In this document: piece after piece, positions 1 through 7,729 of the stretch
Position numbering within the stretch: the stretch's first letter is position 1
Layout: every line of letters begins with the position of its first letter
Source of the DNA: Bacillota bacterium
Lineage (GTDB): Bacteria; Bacillota; Clostridia; Peptostreptococcales; Anaerovoracaceae
Assembly (NCBI GenBank): GCA_017549385.1
Contig: JAFYUX010000117.1
Coordinates: forward strand, 1-11,933
Length of the DNA: 11,933 nucleotides
Direction: 5' to 3'
Program-made: the position numbers and the translations under genes
The notes under the pieces: generated by a model
The model's database searches: none
The model's input: only the letters and a program-made list of their open reading frames with translations
What the model was told of the DNA's origin: nothing

Positions 1-702
1 ATTTCTGCGGCCTTAAGCGATATGGGCTACAAGGTTATGCAGATTGGATGCGATCCAAAGGGGGATTCTACAGTAAGCCTTCACGGCAAAAAGAAAGTAG
101 AGACAGTTTTAGATCTGGTTCGCGCAAAGAAAAATGATTTTAAGCTTGAGGATATGGTAACCGAAGGTTACGGTGGCGTTATCTGCGTTGAGGCAGGTGG
201 TCCTACCCCTGGTATGGGTTGTGCTGGTAGAGGTATTATTGCTGCTCTTGAAAAGCTGGCGGAAAAGGGCGCCTACGAAGTCTACAAGCCTGATGTTGTA
301 ATATATGATGTTTTAGGAGATGTTGTCTGCGGCGGTTTTTCCATGCCGATGCGTGGAGGTTATGCTGACAAGGTTTTTATAGTGACATCTGGTGAAAACA
401 TGTCCATCTATGCGGCTGCAAATATAGCTATGGCTATCGATGGTTTTAAGGGGCGAGGCTACGCTGAACTTGGCGGTCTTATTCTCAATCGCAGAAATGT
501 TCGTGATGAAGAAAGAAAAGTTGCAGAGCTTGCTGAAGATGTAAAGACAAAAATCGTAGGAACTCTCAATAGAAGCGAGACTGTACTTGATGCAGAAGAA
601 CTGGGCAAAACAGTTATCGAAGCATTCCCTGAAAGTGAAATGGCAGAAGAGTACAGAGTTCTTGCGAGAGAAGTTTTAAAAGTCTGCGGTGTAGAGCAGT
701 AA
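1..702 (+). CDS. Nitrogenase iron protein (NifH)-like ATPase, 5' end missing
   Basis: The reading frame is open from base 1 (ISAALSD before the first Met at 22), so the true start lies upstream. Compared with A. vinelandii NifH, about 20 N-terminal residues including the P-loop are missing. Seen: the DPKGDST motif; the two cysteines that bridge the dimer's [4Fe-4S] cluster, in GMGCAGRG and DVVCGGF (residues 74 and 110 of the visible 233); and the arginine of GCAGRG, the ADP-ribosylation site in some NifH proteins. Known of the family: a homodimeric ATPase that passes electrons one at a time to a component 1 partner. Genes for two component 1-like subunits follow 35 bp downstream, so this is inferred to be their dedicated reductase. 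The short C-terminus and partner divergence point to a nitrogenase-like rather than a nitrogen-fixing system. Family assignment is very secure; the substrate of the complex is unknown. Confidence 0.93.
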   Translation: MSAALSDMGYKVMQIGCDPKGDSTVSLHGKKKVETVLDLVRAKKNDFKLEDMVTEGYGGVICVEAGGPTPGMGCAGRGIIAALEKLAEKGAYEVYKPDVVIYDVLGDVVCGGFSMPMRGGYADKVFIVTSGENMSIYAAANIAMAIDGFKGRGYAELGGLILNRRNVRDEERKVAELAEDVKTKIVGTLNRSETVLDAEELGKTVIEAFPESEMAEEYRVLAREVLKVCGVEQ

Positions 703-737
703 TCTGCACAATTGGGATATAAAAGAGAGGTGAACTG

Positions 738-2096
738 ATGCTTAAAAGAGTAACTGTTCCAAAAGAAAGAAAAATGGAAGGTATCCGCATTGCTGATGCA
801 AATTTTCCGTCGCCTTTTAAATCAGGACTTGAGTATGCAACTCCTCCAAGAGGTACATGGAATATCGTTCACACAGGAATGCTGATTCCGGAAGCTCACG
901 AAATCTTTGTCTGCGCAGCTGGCTGTCTCAGAGGGGTAGTCCTTACAGCAGCCGAAATGCACGCAGAAGGTAGATTTTCCACAGTTGAAATAAAAGAAAA
1001 TAACATATTTGAAGGTGATCTAGAAGACCTTTTAATAGAAGGTGTAAGCAGTATTATAGAGAAGCTGCCAAAGAGACCGCCTGCTGTTTTAGTATATACA
1101 AGCTGTGTACATCATTTTGCAGGTTGCGACATAGATATGATTTACGCTGAGCTTAACGACAGGTTCACTGACATAGATATTACAGACTGCTACATGAATC
1201 CTATCATGAGAAAAAGCGGTCTGACTCCTGATCAGATAATGCGCAGCAGACTTTACATGCTCCTTCATGAGCGCGAAAAGAGAAGTGATGCAGTAGCTAT
1301 CATCGGTAACGACCTGCCTACACGTCAGGAAAGCGAACTCATGGAGCTTCTGAGAGATAACAATCTCAAGATTCACGAAATCACTTCCTGTAAAACATAC
1401 GGCGAGTATCAGGAAATGGCTGAAGCAAATCTCTACATCTCGTACAATCCGGCGGCAGTAGCAGGTGGCGAGATGATGGAAGAACGTCTGGGCGGCAAGC
1501 ACATCTATGTGCCTGTGAGCTATGATTACGATGAAATAGATGCAGGAATGTCAAAAATCTGCGATGCCCTGGGCATCCCGATGCCGGATTATTCTGACAG
1601 ACGCGCCTCCTGCGAAGCGGTGATAAAGGATGTTCTGGAAGTTGTAGGAGATACGCCTATCAGTATTGATTACAGCTTCAGCACAAGAGTTATGAGCCTT
1701 GCAAGATTGCTTCTGGACAGAGGATTTAACGTGGGCAAAATCTACATAGACGCTATCACTGGCGATGACAGAGGTGACTTTATGTACCTCAAGGAAAATT
1801 ATCCTGATCTGATAATTTATCCTACAGTCCATGCAGGAATGCGTTTTATGGCAAATAAAGAAAAGTCAAATGTACTAGCCATCGGCCAGAAGGCTGCATA
1901 CTTTGAAAATACCGATCACTTTGTGAACGTCGTTGAAGGTGGTGGAATGTTTGGCTATGATACAGTAAAACATACCATGGAGCTTATAAAAGAGGCATAT
2001 CTGGAAGAAAAAGATATGAGAACTCTCATACAGATCAAGGGTATGGGAAGTGAAGAAATCTGCGGTTGTGGTGGTAGCTGTGGATGCAGCAGTTAA
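738..2096 (+). CDS. Nitrogenase component 1-like subunit with Cys-rich C-terminal tail
   Basis: A 452-residue protein of the nitrogenase component 1 (NifD/NifK/NifE/NifN) superfamily. The ATG start has a good Shine-Dalgarno (AGAGAGGTGA) just upstream. Cysteines that could ligate a P-cluster-like FeS centre are seen at C59 and C63 (FVCAAGC) and C123 (YTSCVHH), with C130 nearby. Family features include YNPAAVAGGEMMEERLGG followed by a strand, and a C-terminal Rossmann-like part with HAGMRFMA and GGGMFGYD. By eye, the region matching the NifD FeMo-cofactor cysteine (C275 in A. vinelandii) reads LYISYNP with no cysteine, arguing against FeMo-cofactor. The last 11 residues are CGCGGSCGCSS (C442, C444, C448, C450), which looks like an added metal or FeS site. 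At 452 residues it is shorter than NifD. Inferred role: one half of the catalytic heterodimer with the next gene, 15 bp downstream, fed by the upstream iron protein. Confidence 0.88.
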   Translation: MLKRVTVPKERKMEGIRIADANFPSPFKSGLEYATPPRGTWNIVHTGMLIPEAHEIFVCAAGCLRGVVLTAAEMHAEGRFSTVEIKENNIFEGDLEDLLIEGVSSIIEKLPKRPPAVLVYTSCVHHFAGCDIDMIYAELNDRFTDIDITDCYMNPIMRKSGLTPDQIMRSRLYMLLHEREKRSDAVAIIGNDLPTRQESELMELLRDNNLKIHEITSCKTYGEYQEMAEANLYISYNPAAVAGGEMMEERLGGKHIYVPVSYDYDEIDAGMSKICDALGIPMPDYSDRRASCEAVIKDVLEVVGDTPISIDYSFSTRVMSLARLLLDRGFNVGKIYIDAITGDDRGDFMYLKENYPDLIIYPTVHAGMRFMANKEKSNVLAIGQKAAYFENTDHFVNVVEGGGMFGYDTVKHTMELIKEAYLEEKDMRTLIQIKGMGSEEICGCGGSCGCSS

Positions 2097-2111
2097 GTGA
2101 GGTTGTAAATT

Positions 2112-3341
2112 ATGAAACAGACATCAAGAATAATTTCTACATACTCTGCTGATCCATTTGGCGTATGTTCTGCTCTCTTTGAACTGGGCGGTATGGTAAT
2201 CATGCACGATGCTTCAGGCTGTAACTCTACTTACACAACTCATGATGAACCTCGCTGGTACGATATGGACAGCATGGTGTATATTTCCGGTCTCACAGAG
2301 ATGGAAGCCATCATGGGAGATGACGGCAAACTTATAGATGATATTGTGGAAGCTGCAGAGGAACTCCAGCCTAGATTTATAGCCCTTGCAGGTACACCTA
2401 TTCCTGCCATGACAGGTTTTGATTATGTGGCTGTTGCAGAGCTTATCGAGGAGCGCACAGGCATCTCGTCTTTTGGTTTTGCAACCACTGGCATGAATAC
2501 TTATGTCAATGGTGCTTCTATGGCCCTGGAAGGCATAGCAAGACGCCTTGTAAAGAGGGATGTGGAAAAGACAGATAATCTTTCGGTTAATATACTTGGT
2601 CTGACGCCTCTTGACTTTTCACTCAGCGGTGCTGACAAGTCTTTTGTAAAGTGTCTTGAGGAAGCTGGCTTTGAAGTTATCTCAAAGTGGGCTATGGGTT
2701 CTACTTTGGAACAACTGGCAGAAGCCGGCAGAGCAAGAGTAAACCTGGTGGTTTCTTCTACAGGTCTTGCAGTTGCAAAAGCTTTCAATGAAATGTTTGG
2801 AACGCCTTATGTAATAGGTGCACCATTTGGTAGTGTAATGCAGGAGGCTATAATCCAGCAGCTTCGAGATGCCTGTAGCGCTATAGCTCATGTGGAGTTT
2901 AGAGGTGCTATCCAGGATGAAGAAATCGAACTTTGCGACTACATGTTTTGTATGGGAGATGCTGTCTATGAAGATGAGACTTGCATGGATATACTTTTCT
3001 CCGAAGCTGAAGTTGCAATTATTGGAGAAGGAGTTTTATCTCTCAGCCTTGCTCAGGCTGTTGAACGTCATTTCAGCAAAGTTACTAAAGTGCTCTGCAC
3101 AACAGAGTTTGATAAAAAATACCTGAGAGAACAGGACTGTATGGCACCATACGAAGAAGACATAATAGCGACTTTAGAAGGTGTAAAGTTTGTAATCGCA
3201 GATCCGTTGTACAAACCTGTATGTCCTGAGGGTGCTCAGTTTATACCTCTTCCTGCGGAAAGCTTTTCAGGAAGAATTTTCAGAAAGGAAATACCAGATC
3301 TGGTATACGGATTTGAGGAATATTTCAGAAACTATTTCTAA
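2112..3341 (+). CDS. Second nitrogenase component 1-like subunit
   Basis: A 409-residue component 1 family protein, the likely partner of the preceding subunit. The start ATG follows GTGAGG with a 15-bp intergenic gap, so the two are surely co-transcribed. Cysteines C19 (FGVCSALFELGG) and C37 (HDASGCNSTYTTHDEPRW) sit where the first two P-cluster ligands lie in NifD/NifK-type subunits. The third position, normally a cysteine after a beta strand (compare YTSC in the upstream partner), reads ALAGTPIPAMTGFD, so it is lost. FATTGMNTYVNGA matches the following conserved segment of the family. The protein is shorter than NifK. If the two subunits share a cluster, they offer fewer cysteine ligands than true nitrogenase, as expected for a [4Fe-4S] centre (as in protochlorophyllide reductase) rather than an 8Fe P-cluster; that is inference. 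The substrate cannot be read from the sequence. Confidence 0.87.
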   Translation: MKQTSRIISTYSADPFGVCSALFELGGMVIMHDASGCNSTYTTHDEPRWYDMDSMVYISGLTEMEAIMGDDGKLIDDIVEAAEELQPRFIALAGTPIPAMTGFDYVAVAELIEERTGISSFGFATTGMNTYVNGASMALEGIARRLVKRDVEKTDNLSVNILGLTPLDFSLSGADKSFVKCLEEAGFEVISKWAMGSTLEQLAEAGRARVNLVVSSTGLAVAKAFNEMFGTPYVIGAPFGSVMQEAIIQQLRDACSAIAHVEFRGAIQDEEIELCDYMFCMGDAVYEDETCMDILFSEAEVAIIGEGVLSLSLAQAVERHFSKVTKVLCTTEFDKKYLREQDCMAPYEEDIIATLEGVKFVIADPLYKPVCPEGAQFIPLPAESFSGRIFRKEIPDLVYGFEEYFRNYF

Positions 3342-3351
3342 AGGAGAAGCT

Positions 3352-3373
3352 GGACACATCTTAAGATATGTCC
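3352..3373. repeat. Imperfect 22-bp inverted repeat between reductase and lipoprotein genes
   Basis: GGACACATCTT is followed at once by AAGATATGTCC, a palindrome broken by one mismatched pair. As RNA it could form a short hairpin with a tiny loop; as DNA it could be a dimeric-regulator site. It has no following T-run, so it is not an intrinsic terminator. It lies in the 60-bp gap between the second component 1 gene and the lipoprotein gene, where it could set the transcript ratio of the two. No known operator is recognised. Confidence 0.6.
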
Positions 3374-3401
3374 CTCTGATCACAAGAAAAGGAGAATCGA
3401 A

Positions 3402-4523
3402 ATGAACAAAACAAAAAGAGTCATCGCCCTGATTCTGGTGGTGGTTATGCTCTTTGCGGCAGCAGGTTGCGGTGGCAGCCAGAGTAGCAGCGGGCAGAAA
3501 GAAGGTACTCATGTGGTGGTTGACCATCTGGACTACGCGGTGGAAGTTCCATATGAAATCAACAGAATTGCTGTGGCAAACATTCTGCCTATCCCGAGTT
3601 TTCTTGCAGTGTTTTTTGATTCTGCAGAAAAGATCGTAGGCATGTCACCAAACAGCATGAATGCTGCAGAAAACAGCCTTTTAGGAGAACTTTATCCTGA
3701 GATTCTCCAGGCAGAAACAGGTTACATGAACGGCGTTGATGTAAATCTGGAAGAACTCATGAAACTGGAACCGGACATCGTTATCTACAGTGCGGCTCAG
3801 CCGGAACAGGGCGAGCAGCTTAGAAACGCAGGCTTTGCAGCTATCGCAGTTTCACCTAGCAAGTGGGGTTATGATGCAGTAGAAACATTAAATCAATGGA
3901 TCAAACTTTTCAGTGAACTCTTCCCTGAAAACGACAAGACTGAAGTGGTTGAGCAGTACTCAGATGAGATATATCAGATGATTCAGGAACGCGTTGCGGA
4001 TATCCCTGATGCTGAGAGAGAAAGAGTTTTCTTCCTTTTTAAGTATACAGATACCAGCCTCGAAACTTCGGGTTCAAGCTTCTTTGGCCAGTACTGGGCA
4101 GAAGCTGTAGGTGCTATCAATGTTGCTGAAGAGATTACTGCTGACAATCAGGTTTCTGCAAACATGGAACAGATCTATGCATGGAATCCATCTATAATCT
4201 TTATCTCAAACTTTACTACAGCACAGCCTGAGGATATTTATAACAACACAATAGGCAGCTATGACTGGAGCGCTATCGATGCAGTAAAGAACCGGCAGGT
4301 TCGCAAAATGCCTCTTGGCATGTATCGTAGCTACACACCTGGGGTAGATACACCTGTAACACTTTTATGGTTTGCAAAGACTACATATCCTGAGCTCTTC
4401 GAAGATATCGATATCATTCAGGAGACAAAGGATTACTATAGCGAAGTCTTTGGAGTACATCTTACAGATGAACAGGCGGCATCGATATTTAATCCGGAAG
4501 CAAAGGCCGGCACAGGGTTCTAA
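3402..4523 (+). CDS. ABC transporter substrate-binding lipoprotein (iron-complex/cobamide class)
   Basis: A 373-residue lipoprotein. The start follows AAAAGGAG with suitable spacing. The N-terminus has a KTKR basic segment, a hydrophobic stretch (residues 7-21) and a lipobox ending AAGC with the lipidated Cys at 23, then a Gly/Ser-rich linker. The rest fits the class III periplasmic binding fold (BtuF/FepB/FhuD type): first strand and loop with RIAVANI, DVNLEELMKLEPDIVIY in the N-lobe, a long linking helix (about 155-205), then SGSSFFGQYWAEAVGAINVAEE and NPSIIFISNF in the C-lobe. This class usually binds metal chelates such as siderophores, haem or cobamides. The permease and ATPase genes are not in the window and may lie upstream of base 1. 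Its place as last gene of the reductase operon suggests it delivers the substrate, or a metal, that the reductase uses (inference). A strong terminator follows. Confidence 0.88.
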   Translation: MNKTKRVIALILVVVMLFAAAGCGGSQSSSGQKEGTHVVVDHLDYAVEVPYEINRIAVANILPIPSFLAVFFDSAEKIVGMSPNSMNAAENSLLGELYPEILQAETGYMNGVDVNLEELMKLEPDIVIYSAAQPEQGEQLRNAGFAAIAVSPSKWGYDAVETLNQWIKLFSELFPENDKTEVVEQYSDEIYQMIQERVADIPDAERERVFFLFKYTDTSLETSGSSFFGQYWAEAVGAINVAEEITADNQVSANMEQIYAWNPSIIFISNFTTAQPEDIYNNTIGSYDWSAIDAVKNRQVRKMPLGMYRSYTPGVDTPVTLLWFAKTTYPELFEDIDIIQETKDYYSEVFGVHLTDEQAASIFNPEAKAGTGF

Positions 4524-4575
4524 ATTTCTGCAGGGCTACGCCCAGTCGAAAAAAGAAAATATGTAATGTAAAACT

Positions 4576-4615
4576 GCGGGGGCAGGGTCGAAGACTCTGC
4601 CCCCGCTTTTGCTGT
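4576..4615 (+). terminator. Strong intrinsic terminator ending the reductase/transporter operon
   Basis: GCGGGGGCAG (4576-4585) pairs perfectly with CTGCCCCCGC (4597-4606). The inner bases add a G-T wobble and GTC/GAC, leaving a GAA loop, for about 14 bp of stem. TTTT follows, then more T-rich sequence. It separates the operon from the sporulation locus. Confidence 0.92.
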
Positions 4616-4636
4616 TTTTGTTTTCAAGCGACTTTT

Positions 4637-4671
4637 TACGACAAAATTTTAGGGGAGGTGTTCCATATAAT
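4637..4671 (+). promoter_or_regulatory. Candidate Spo0A-activated spoIIG promoter with 22-bp spacer
   Basis: A perfect TATAAT lies at 4666-4671, 24 bp before the proposed spoIIGA start. Exactly 22 bp upstream is TACGACA (4637-4643), a 6-of-7 match to the Spo0A box in reverse orientation (TTCGACA), whose GACA also resembles a -35. The B. subtilis spoIIG promoter is known for a 22-bp spacer with Spo0A bound over the -35, so the arrangement matches. Two further 6-of-7 boxes lie upstream: AGTCGAA at 4544-4550 and GGTCGAA at 4586-4592. Single boxes are weak evidence; the combined layout is what supports the call. Confidence 0.5.
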
Positions 4672-4680
4672 CGTTTTATT

Positions 4681-4698
4681 AAGGGAGGGGACGCTGTG
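4681..4698 (+). promoter_or_regulatory. Ribosome binding site deciding the spoIIGA GTG start
   Basis: AAGGGAGGGG (4681-4690) stands 5 nt before GTG at 4696. The frame is open further upstream to a TTG inside the terminator, but that has no ribosome binding site and lies before the likely promoter. Starting at 4696 gives [13 protein letters not shown], which matches the usual SpoIIGA N-terminus. Confidence 0.8.
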
Positions 4699-5658
4699 AC
4701 TGTTTATGGGGAATATCTGTTTCTTGAAAATTTTGTGGCAGGGTACGGAATAATAAGGCTGACAGCACTGCTATGTGGCCGGAGGCCCGGCAGGGCAAGG
4801 CTGGTGTCTGGTGCTCTCCTGTGCGGGATTTTTGCTTTTGTGTTATTGCTGAATCTGTCCAGGGTTGTAGCACTGGGAATTGAGGTTTTGTTTGCGGTGG
4901 TTCTTATGATGCTGGTGTTTGGGCCATGTGGAGGAGCAGCTGTCGCCAGGCTTGCTGCAGTGTTTTTTGCCGTAAGTTTTATTATCGGCGGAGCCGCTGT
5001 GGCTTTTATATATTGGACTGGAGTCAGAGGAATTGTAAGCAACGGAATTCTATACATAGGAAATCACGGTTATCTTCTTGTTTTTACAGGAGGTGCTATC
5101 GGCATAATACTGATGAAGCTGGTGATTGATTACATACGTAAAAGAGCTCCAAAGGGGGATGAATATATGAAAGTTACTGTTGAAATTATGGGTGTTCCAA
5201 TCAGGTGTACAGGAAAGCTCGATACGGGGAATAGCTTAAAAGATCCTGTTTCAGGCAAACCGGTATCGCTGATTCGAAGAGAACTGGCAGAATCTAAATG
5301 GGGAGACCTGATATTTAATCTGAAGATGAACGAAAATTTTAAAGATGATATCAATACAAAACCGGGATTTGATTTCAGTGACGAACTCTATGAGTATTCT
5401 GACAATCATTTCAGAGATGAGCTTAAGAGCAGATTGCGCCTTATACCATTCAAAAGTGTGGGGTGTAGCAGCGGGATGCTTACGGCTATCAGATGTGACA
5501 GTCTGACTATACATAAAGGTGATCTTTTCGGCAGTCAGAAGATACAGATGAAAGATGTTTATCTAGGTCTTTATGACGGATCCTTTAACTGCAGAGATGG
5601 AGAACGATATGATATTCTGCTTCAGCCGGATGTAGTGAATGGAGGACATGAATTATGA
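4696..5658 (+). CDS. spoIIGA: SpoIIGA, sporulation sigma-E factor processing aspartic peptidase
   Basis: Membrane protease that removes the pro-sequence of pro-SigE at the asymmetric septum after asymmetric division. From the GTG at 4696 it is 320 residues, close to B. subtilis SpoIIGA (309). The N-terminal half is hydrophobic with about five membrane segments (roughly residues 5-27, 38-56, 60-78, 83-107 and 125-147), then a basic turn (YIRKRAPK). The C-terminal peptidase domain starts near 157 and carries the catalytic motif [10 protein letters not shown], with the active-site Asp at 176 and the DTG signature of aspartic peptidases. The stop overlaps the sigE start by ATGA, so the protease and its substrate are translationally coupled, as in other spore formers. 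SpoIIGA is activated in the known system by the forespore signal SpoIIR, not present here. Identity rests on motif, topology and neighbour. Confidence 0.93.
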   Translation: MTVYGEYLFLENFVAGYGIIRLTALLCGRRPGRARLVSGALLCGIFAFVLLLNLSRVVALGIEVLFAVVLMMLVFGPCGGAAVARLAAVFFAVSFIIGGAAVAFIYWTGVRGIVSNGILYIGNHGYLLVFTGGAIGIILMKLVIDYIRKRAPKGDEYMKVTVEIMGVPIRCTGKLDTGNSLKDPVSGKPVSLIRRELAESKWGDLIFNLKMNENFKDDINTKPGFDFSDELYEYSDNHFRDELKSRLRLIPFKSVGCSSGMLTAIRCDSLTIHKGDLFGSQKIQMKDVYLGLYDGSFNCRDGERYDILLQPDVVNGGHEL

Positions 5659-6443
5659 AAAGAGGAGATCTTATGATTACGATCCACAAGTGGATCTACG
5701 AGATAAAGAGAAAAGCCAGAAAGAAATTTCAGGACATAGGAAAGTTTCACAACTCGGAAACCGATGGAGAAAAGAAAGAAATTCCCAGGCCAGAAACCAT
5801 ATTTTATGTGGGTGGCACAGATGTCCTTCCTCCACCTCTTACTACAGAAGAAGAGCGGGAGCTTACCTCCAGACTTATTCAGGATGACAGAGAGGCCCGA
5901 AGCACTCTCATCGAACACAATCTCAGACTTGTGGTATATATAGCAAGGCGTTTTGAAAACGCAGGGGTGAGCCTGGAAGATCTGGTTTCTATCGGAACCA
6001 TCGGACTTATAAAAGCGGTTAATACATTTAACCACGACAAAAATATAAAGTTGGCTACATATGCTTCGCGATGTATCGAAAATGAAATACTGATGTACCT
6101 GAGACGTACCGGTAAAAATAAATCCGAGATATCTTTTGATGAACCTTTAAACGTAGACTGGGATGGTAATGAACTGCTTCTTTCAGATATCCTGGGAACT
6201 GAAGAGGACGAGATCTTTGATCACCTAGAAGATGAGGTGAACAAGCGACTGTTATATCAGGCTATGGATAAACTTACCTCTAGAGAAAAGCAGATAATAG
6301 AAATGAGGTTTGGTCTCCACACAGGAGAAGAAATGACTCAGAAGGATGTGGCTGATTATCTTGGGATTTCTCAATCGTACATATCTCGTCTTGAGAAAAA
6401 GATTATAGGCAGGCTTAGACGGGAGATAAGCAAGCTGGGATAA
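5655..6443 (+). CDS. sigE: RNA polymerase sporulation sigma factor SigE (pro-form)
   Basis: First mother-cell sigma factor of sporulation, made as an inactive pro-protein. The body matches B. subtilis SigE closely: [12 protein letters not shown] (51-62), [32 protein letters not shown] (region 2.1-2.2), [20 protein letters not shown] (regions 2.3-2.4), [17 protein letters not shown], and a region 4.2 helix-turn-helix at 228-248. GGAGG (5641-5645) serves the ATG at 5655. A second ATG at 5673 also has AGAGGAG before it and would remove six residues. The pro-region is odd: about 50 residues stand before YVGG, against about 27 in B. subtilis. It contains a basic amphipathic stretch ([15 protein letters not shown]), suited to membrane binding near SpoIIGA, and then an added polar stretch (about 31-46). 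All sigma regions are intact, so the gene should be functional. Confidence 0.97.
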   Translation: MKRGDLMITIHKWIYEIKRKARKKFQDIGKFHNSETDGEKKEIPRPETIFYVGGTDVLPPPLTTEEERELTSRLIQDDREARSTLIEHNLRLVVYIARRFENAGVSLEDLVSIGTIGLIKAVNTFNHDKNIKLATYASRCIENEILMYLRRTGKNKSEISFDEPLNVDWDGNELLLSDILGTEEDEIFDHLEDEVNKRLLYQAMDKLTSREKQIIEMRFGLHTGEEMTQKDVADYLGISQSYISRLEKKIIGRLRREISKLG

Positions 6444-6527
6444 AGTTCCTATGGTTTGATGCTGTTATGATTTAGCACCTAAGACTTCTCTGATATGTTA
6501 GAATGTCTGAAGAAGGAGGTGGAAACT

Positions 6528-7715
6528 GTGATAGTGATGCACATAGACGCAAATTCAGCTTATCTCAGCTGGACGGCAGTAAATATGCTGAAAAATGGAG
6601 AAACTACAGATATTCGCGAGATAGCGTCAGCTATCGGAGGTGATCCTGAAAGCAGACACGGGATTATTCTTGCTAAATCAGTTTCTGCCAAAAGGGCTGG
6701 AGTAGTGACAGGTGAAAGTATATTTGAAGCAAAACGCAAATGTCCTGACCTGCAGCTTTTTCCACCTGATCATGATCTCTATGCAAGATACAGTGATGCC
6801 ATGTTTGAAATCCTTTATCAGTATTCTCCTGTGATACAGAGAGCAAGTGTAGATGAGTGTTATCTTGACTATACGGGCTGCGAAAAGGTTTTCGGTGATC
6901 CTGTAAAATGCGCATATGAGATAAAAGATCGTATCAAACGCGAGCTTGGATTTACAGTTAATATCGGCGTATCCACAAACAAGCTTCTGGCAAAGATGGG
7001 CTCAGAGCTTAAAAAACCAGACAGAGTGCACACTCTCTTTCCTGAAGAGGTGCCGGAAAAACTTTGGCCGTTGCCTATAGAAGAACTTTATATGGTAGGC
7101 CGGGCTACTGCAAAAAAACTTAGAAAGATAAATATAAACACTATAGGTGATCTGGCTCAGACAGACAGAAATCTCATAAAGACTATTCTCAAGAGCCACG
7201 GTGCAACAGTATGGGATTATGCCAACGGCATCGACAGCTCTCCTGTAGTGCCTAACGAATATACTCCGCAAAAGGGTATAGGCAACAGCGTGACTGTCAG
7301 CAGATATATAAAGACTCGCGAAGACGCCCTCAAAGTGCTTCTTGCCATGACAGACAAGGTAGCCTCAAGGCTTCGCCGACGCGAAAAATTTGCTGCGGTT
7401 ATAGCTATAAATCTTACAAACAAAGAATTCAGAAAATACGGTCATCAGTCTAAACTGAGCCGTGCCACTGACAGCACTTCCGAGATCTTCGATCACGTGA
7501 CTCGCCTCTTTGACGAGTGCTGGCGAGGAGAACCTCTCCGTTTGCTAGGGGTATCTGTAACCGAGTTTTACGAAGACTGTCAGTACAATATGAGTTTCTT
7601 TGAGGACAACGCCCCGATAGAAGAAAACCGTGCAGTTGACGAAGCGGTAGATACAATCCGAAAGAAATTTGGACAGAATGCTCTTGTTAGAGGAGCTCTT
7701 ATGAAGAAAAAATAA
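6528..7715 (+). CDS. dinB: Y-family translesion DNA polymerase (DinB/Pol IV type)
   Basis: Error-prone polymerase that copies past damaged template. The start is taken as GTG 6528, 8 nt after AGGAGG (6514-6519); an ATG at 6495 has no ribosome site, and ATG 6537 is too far from the good one. From 6528 it has 395 residues. Catalytic acidic residues are seen at D7 (MHIDANSAY) and D109/E110 (ASVDECYLDYTG). The residue at the steric-gate position (Y12) is tyrosine, against F13 in E. coli DinB. INIGVSTNKLLAKMGSELKKPD-type palm sequence, the thumb helix-hairpin-helix (EELYMVGRATAKKL) and a little-finger domain from about 240 follow. No beta-clamp motif was clearly recognised at the C-terminus. It sits 84 bp after sigE and 89 bp before sigG, genes that are neighbours in B. 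subtilis, so it has been placed between them. No LexA-type box was found upstream. Confidence 0.93.
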   Translation: MIVMHIDANSAYLSWTAVNMLKNGETTDIREIASAIGGDPESRHGIILAKSVSAKRAGVVTGESIFEAKRKCPDLQLFPPDHDLYARYSDAMFEILYQYSPVIQRASVDECYLDYTGCEKVFGDPVKCAYEIKDRIKRELGFTVNIGVSTNKLLAKMGSELKKPDRVHTLFPEEVPEKLWPLPIEELYMVGRATAKKLRKININTIGDLAQTDRNLIKTILKSHGATVWDYANGIDSSPVVPNEYTPQKGIGNSVTVSRYIKTREDALKVLLAMTDKVASRLRRREKFAAVIAINLTNKEFRKYGHQSKLSRATDSTSEIFDHVTRLFDECWRGEPLRLLGVSVTEFYEDCQYNMSFFEDNAPIEENRAVDEAVDTIRKKFGQNALVRGALMKKK

Positions 7716-7729
7716 ATACATACTTCCTT

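Noticed and set aside
1089..1832. Open frames on the - strand inside the first component 1 gene
   Set aside because: They are wholly antisense to a clear family member and lack ribosome sites and motifs.
1..3341. True molybdenum nitrogenase (nifHDK)
   Set aside because: The component 1 subunits are too short, lack the cofactor cysteine and one P-cluster cysteine by eye, and no nifE/N/B-type genes are present in the window.
4609..4695. Earlier TTG start for spoIIGA at 4609
   Set aside because: It lies within the terminator of the preceding operon, has no ribosome site, and adds residues not found in SpoIIGA proteins; GTG 4696 has a strong ribosome site.
6444..6527. LexA-type SOS box before the translesion polymerase
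   Set aside because: No GAAC-n4-GTTC-like palindrome is present between sigE and the polymerase gene.
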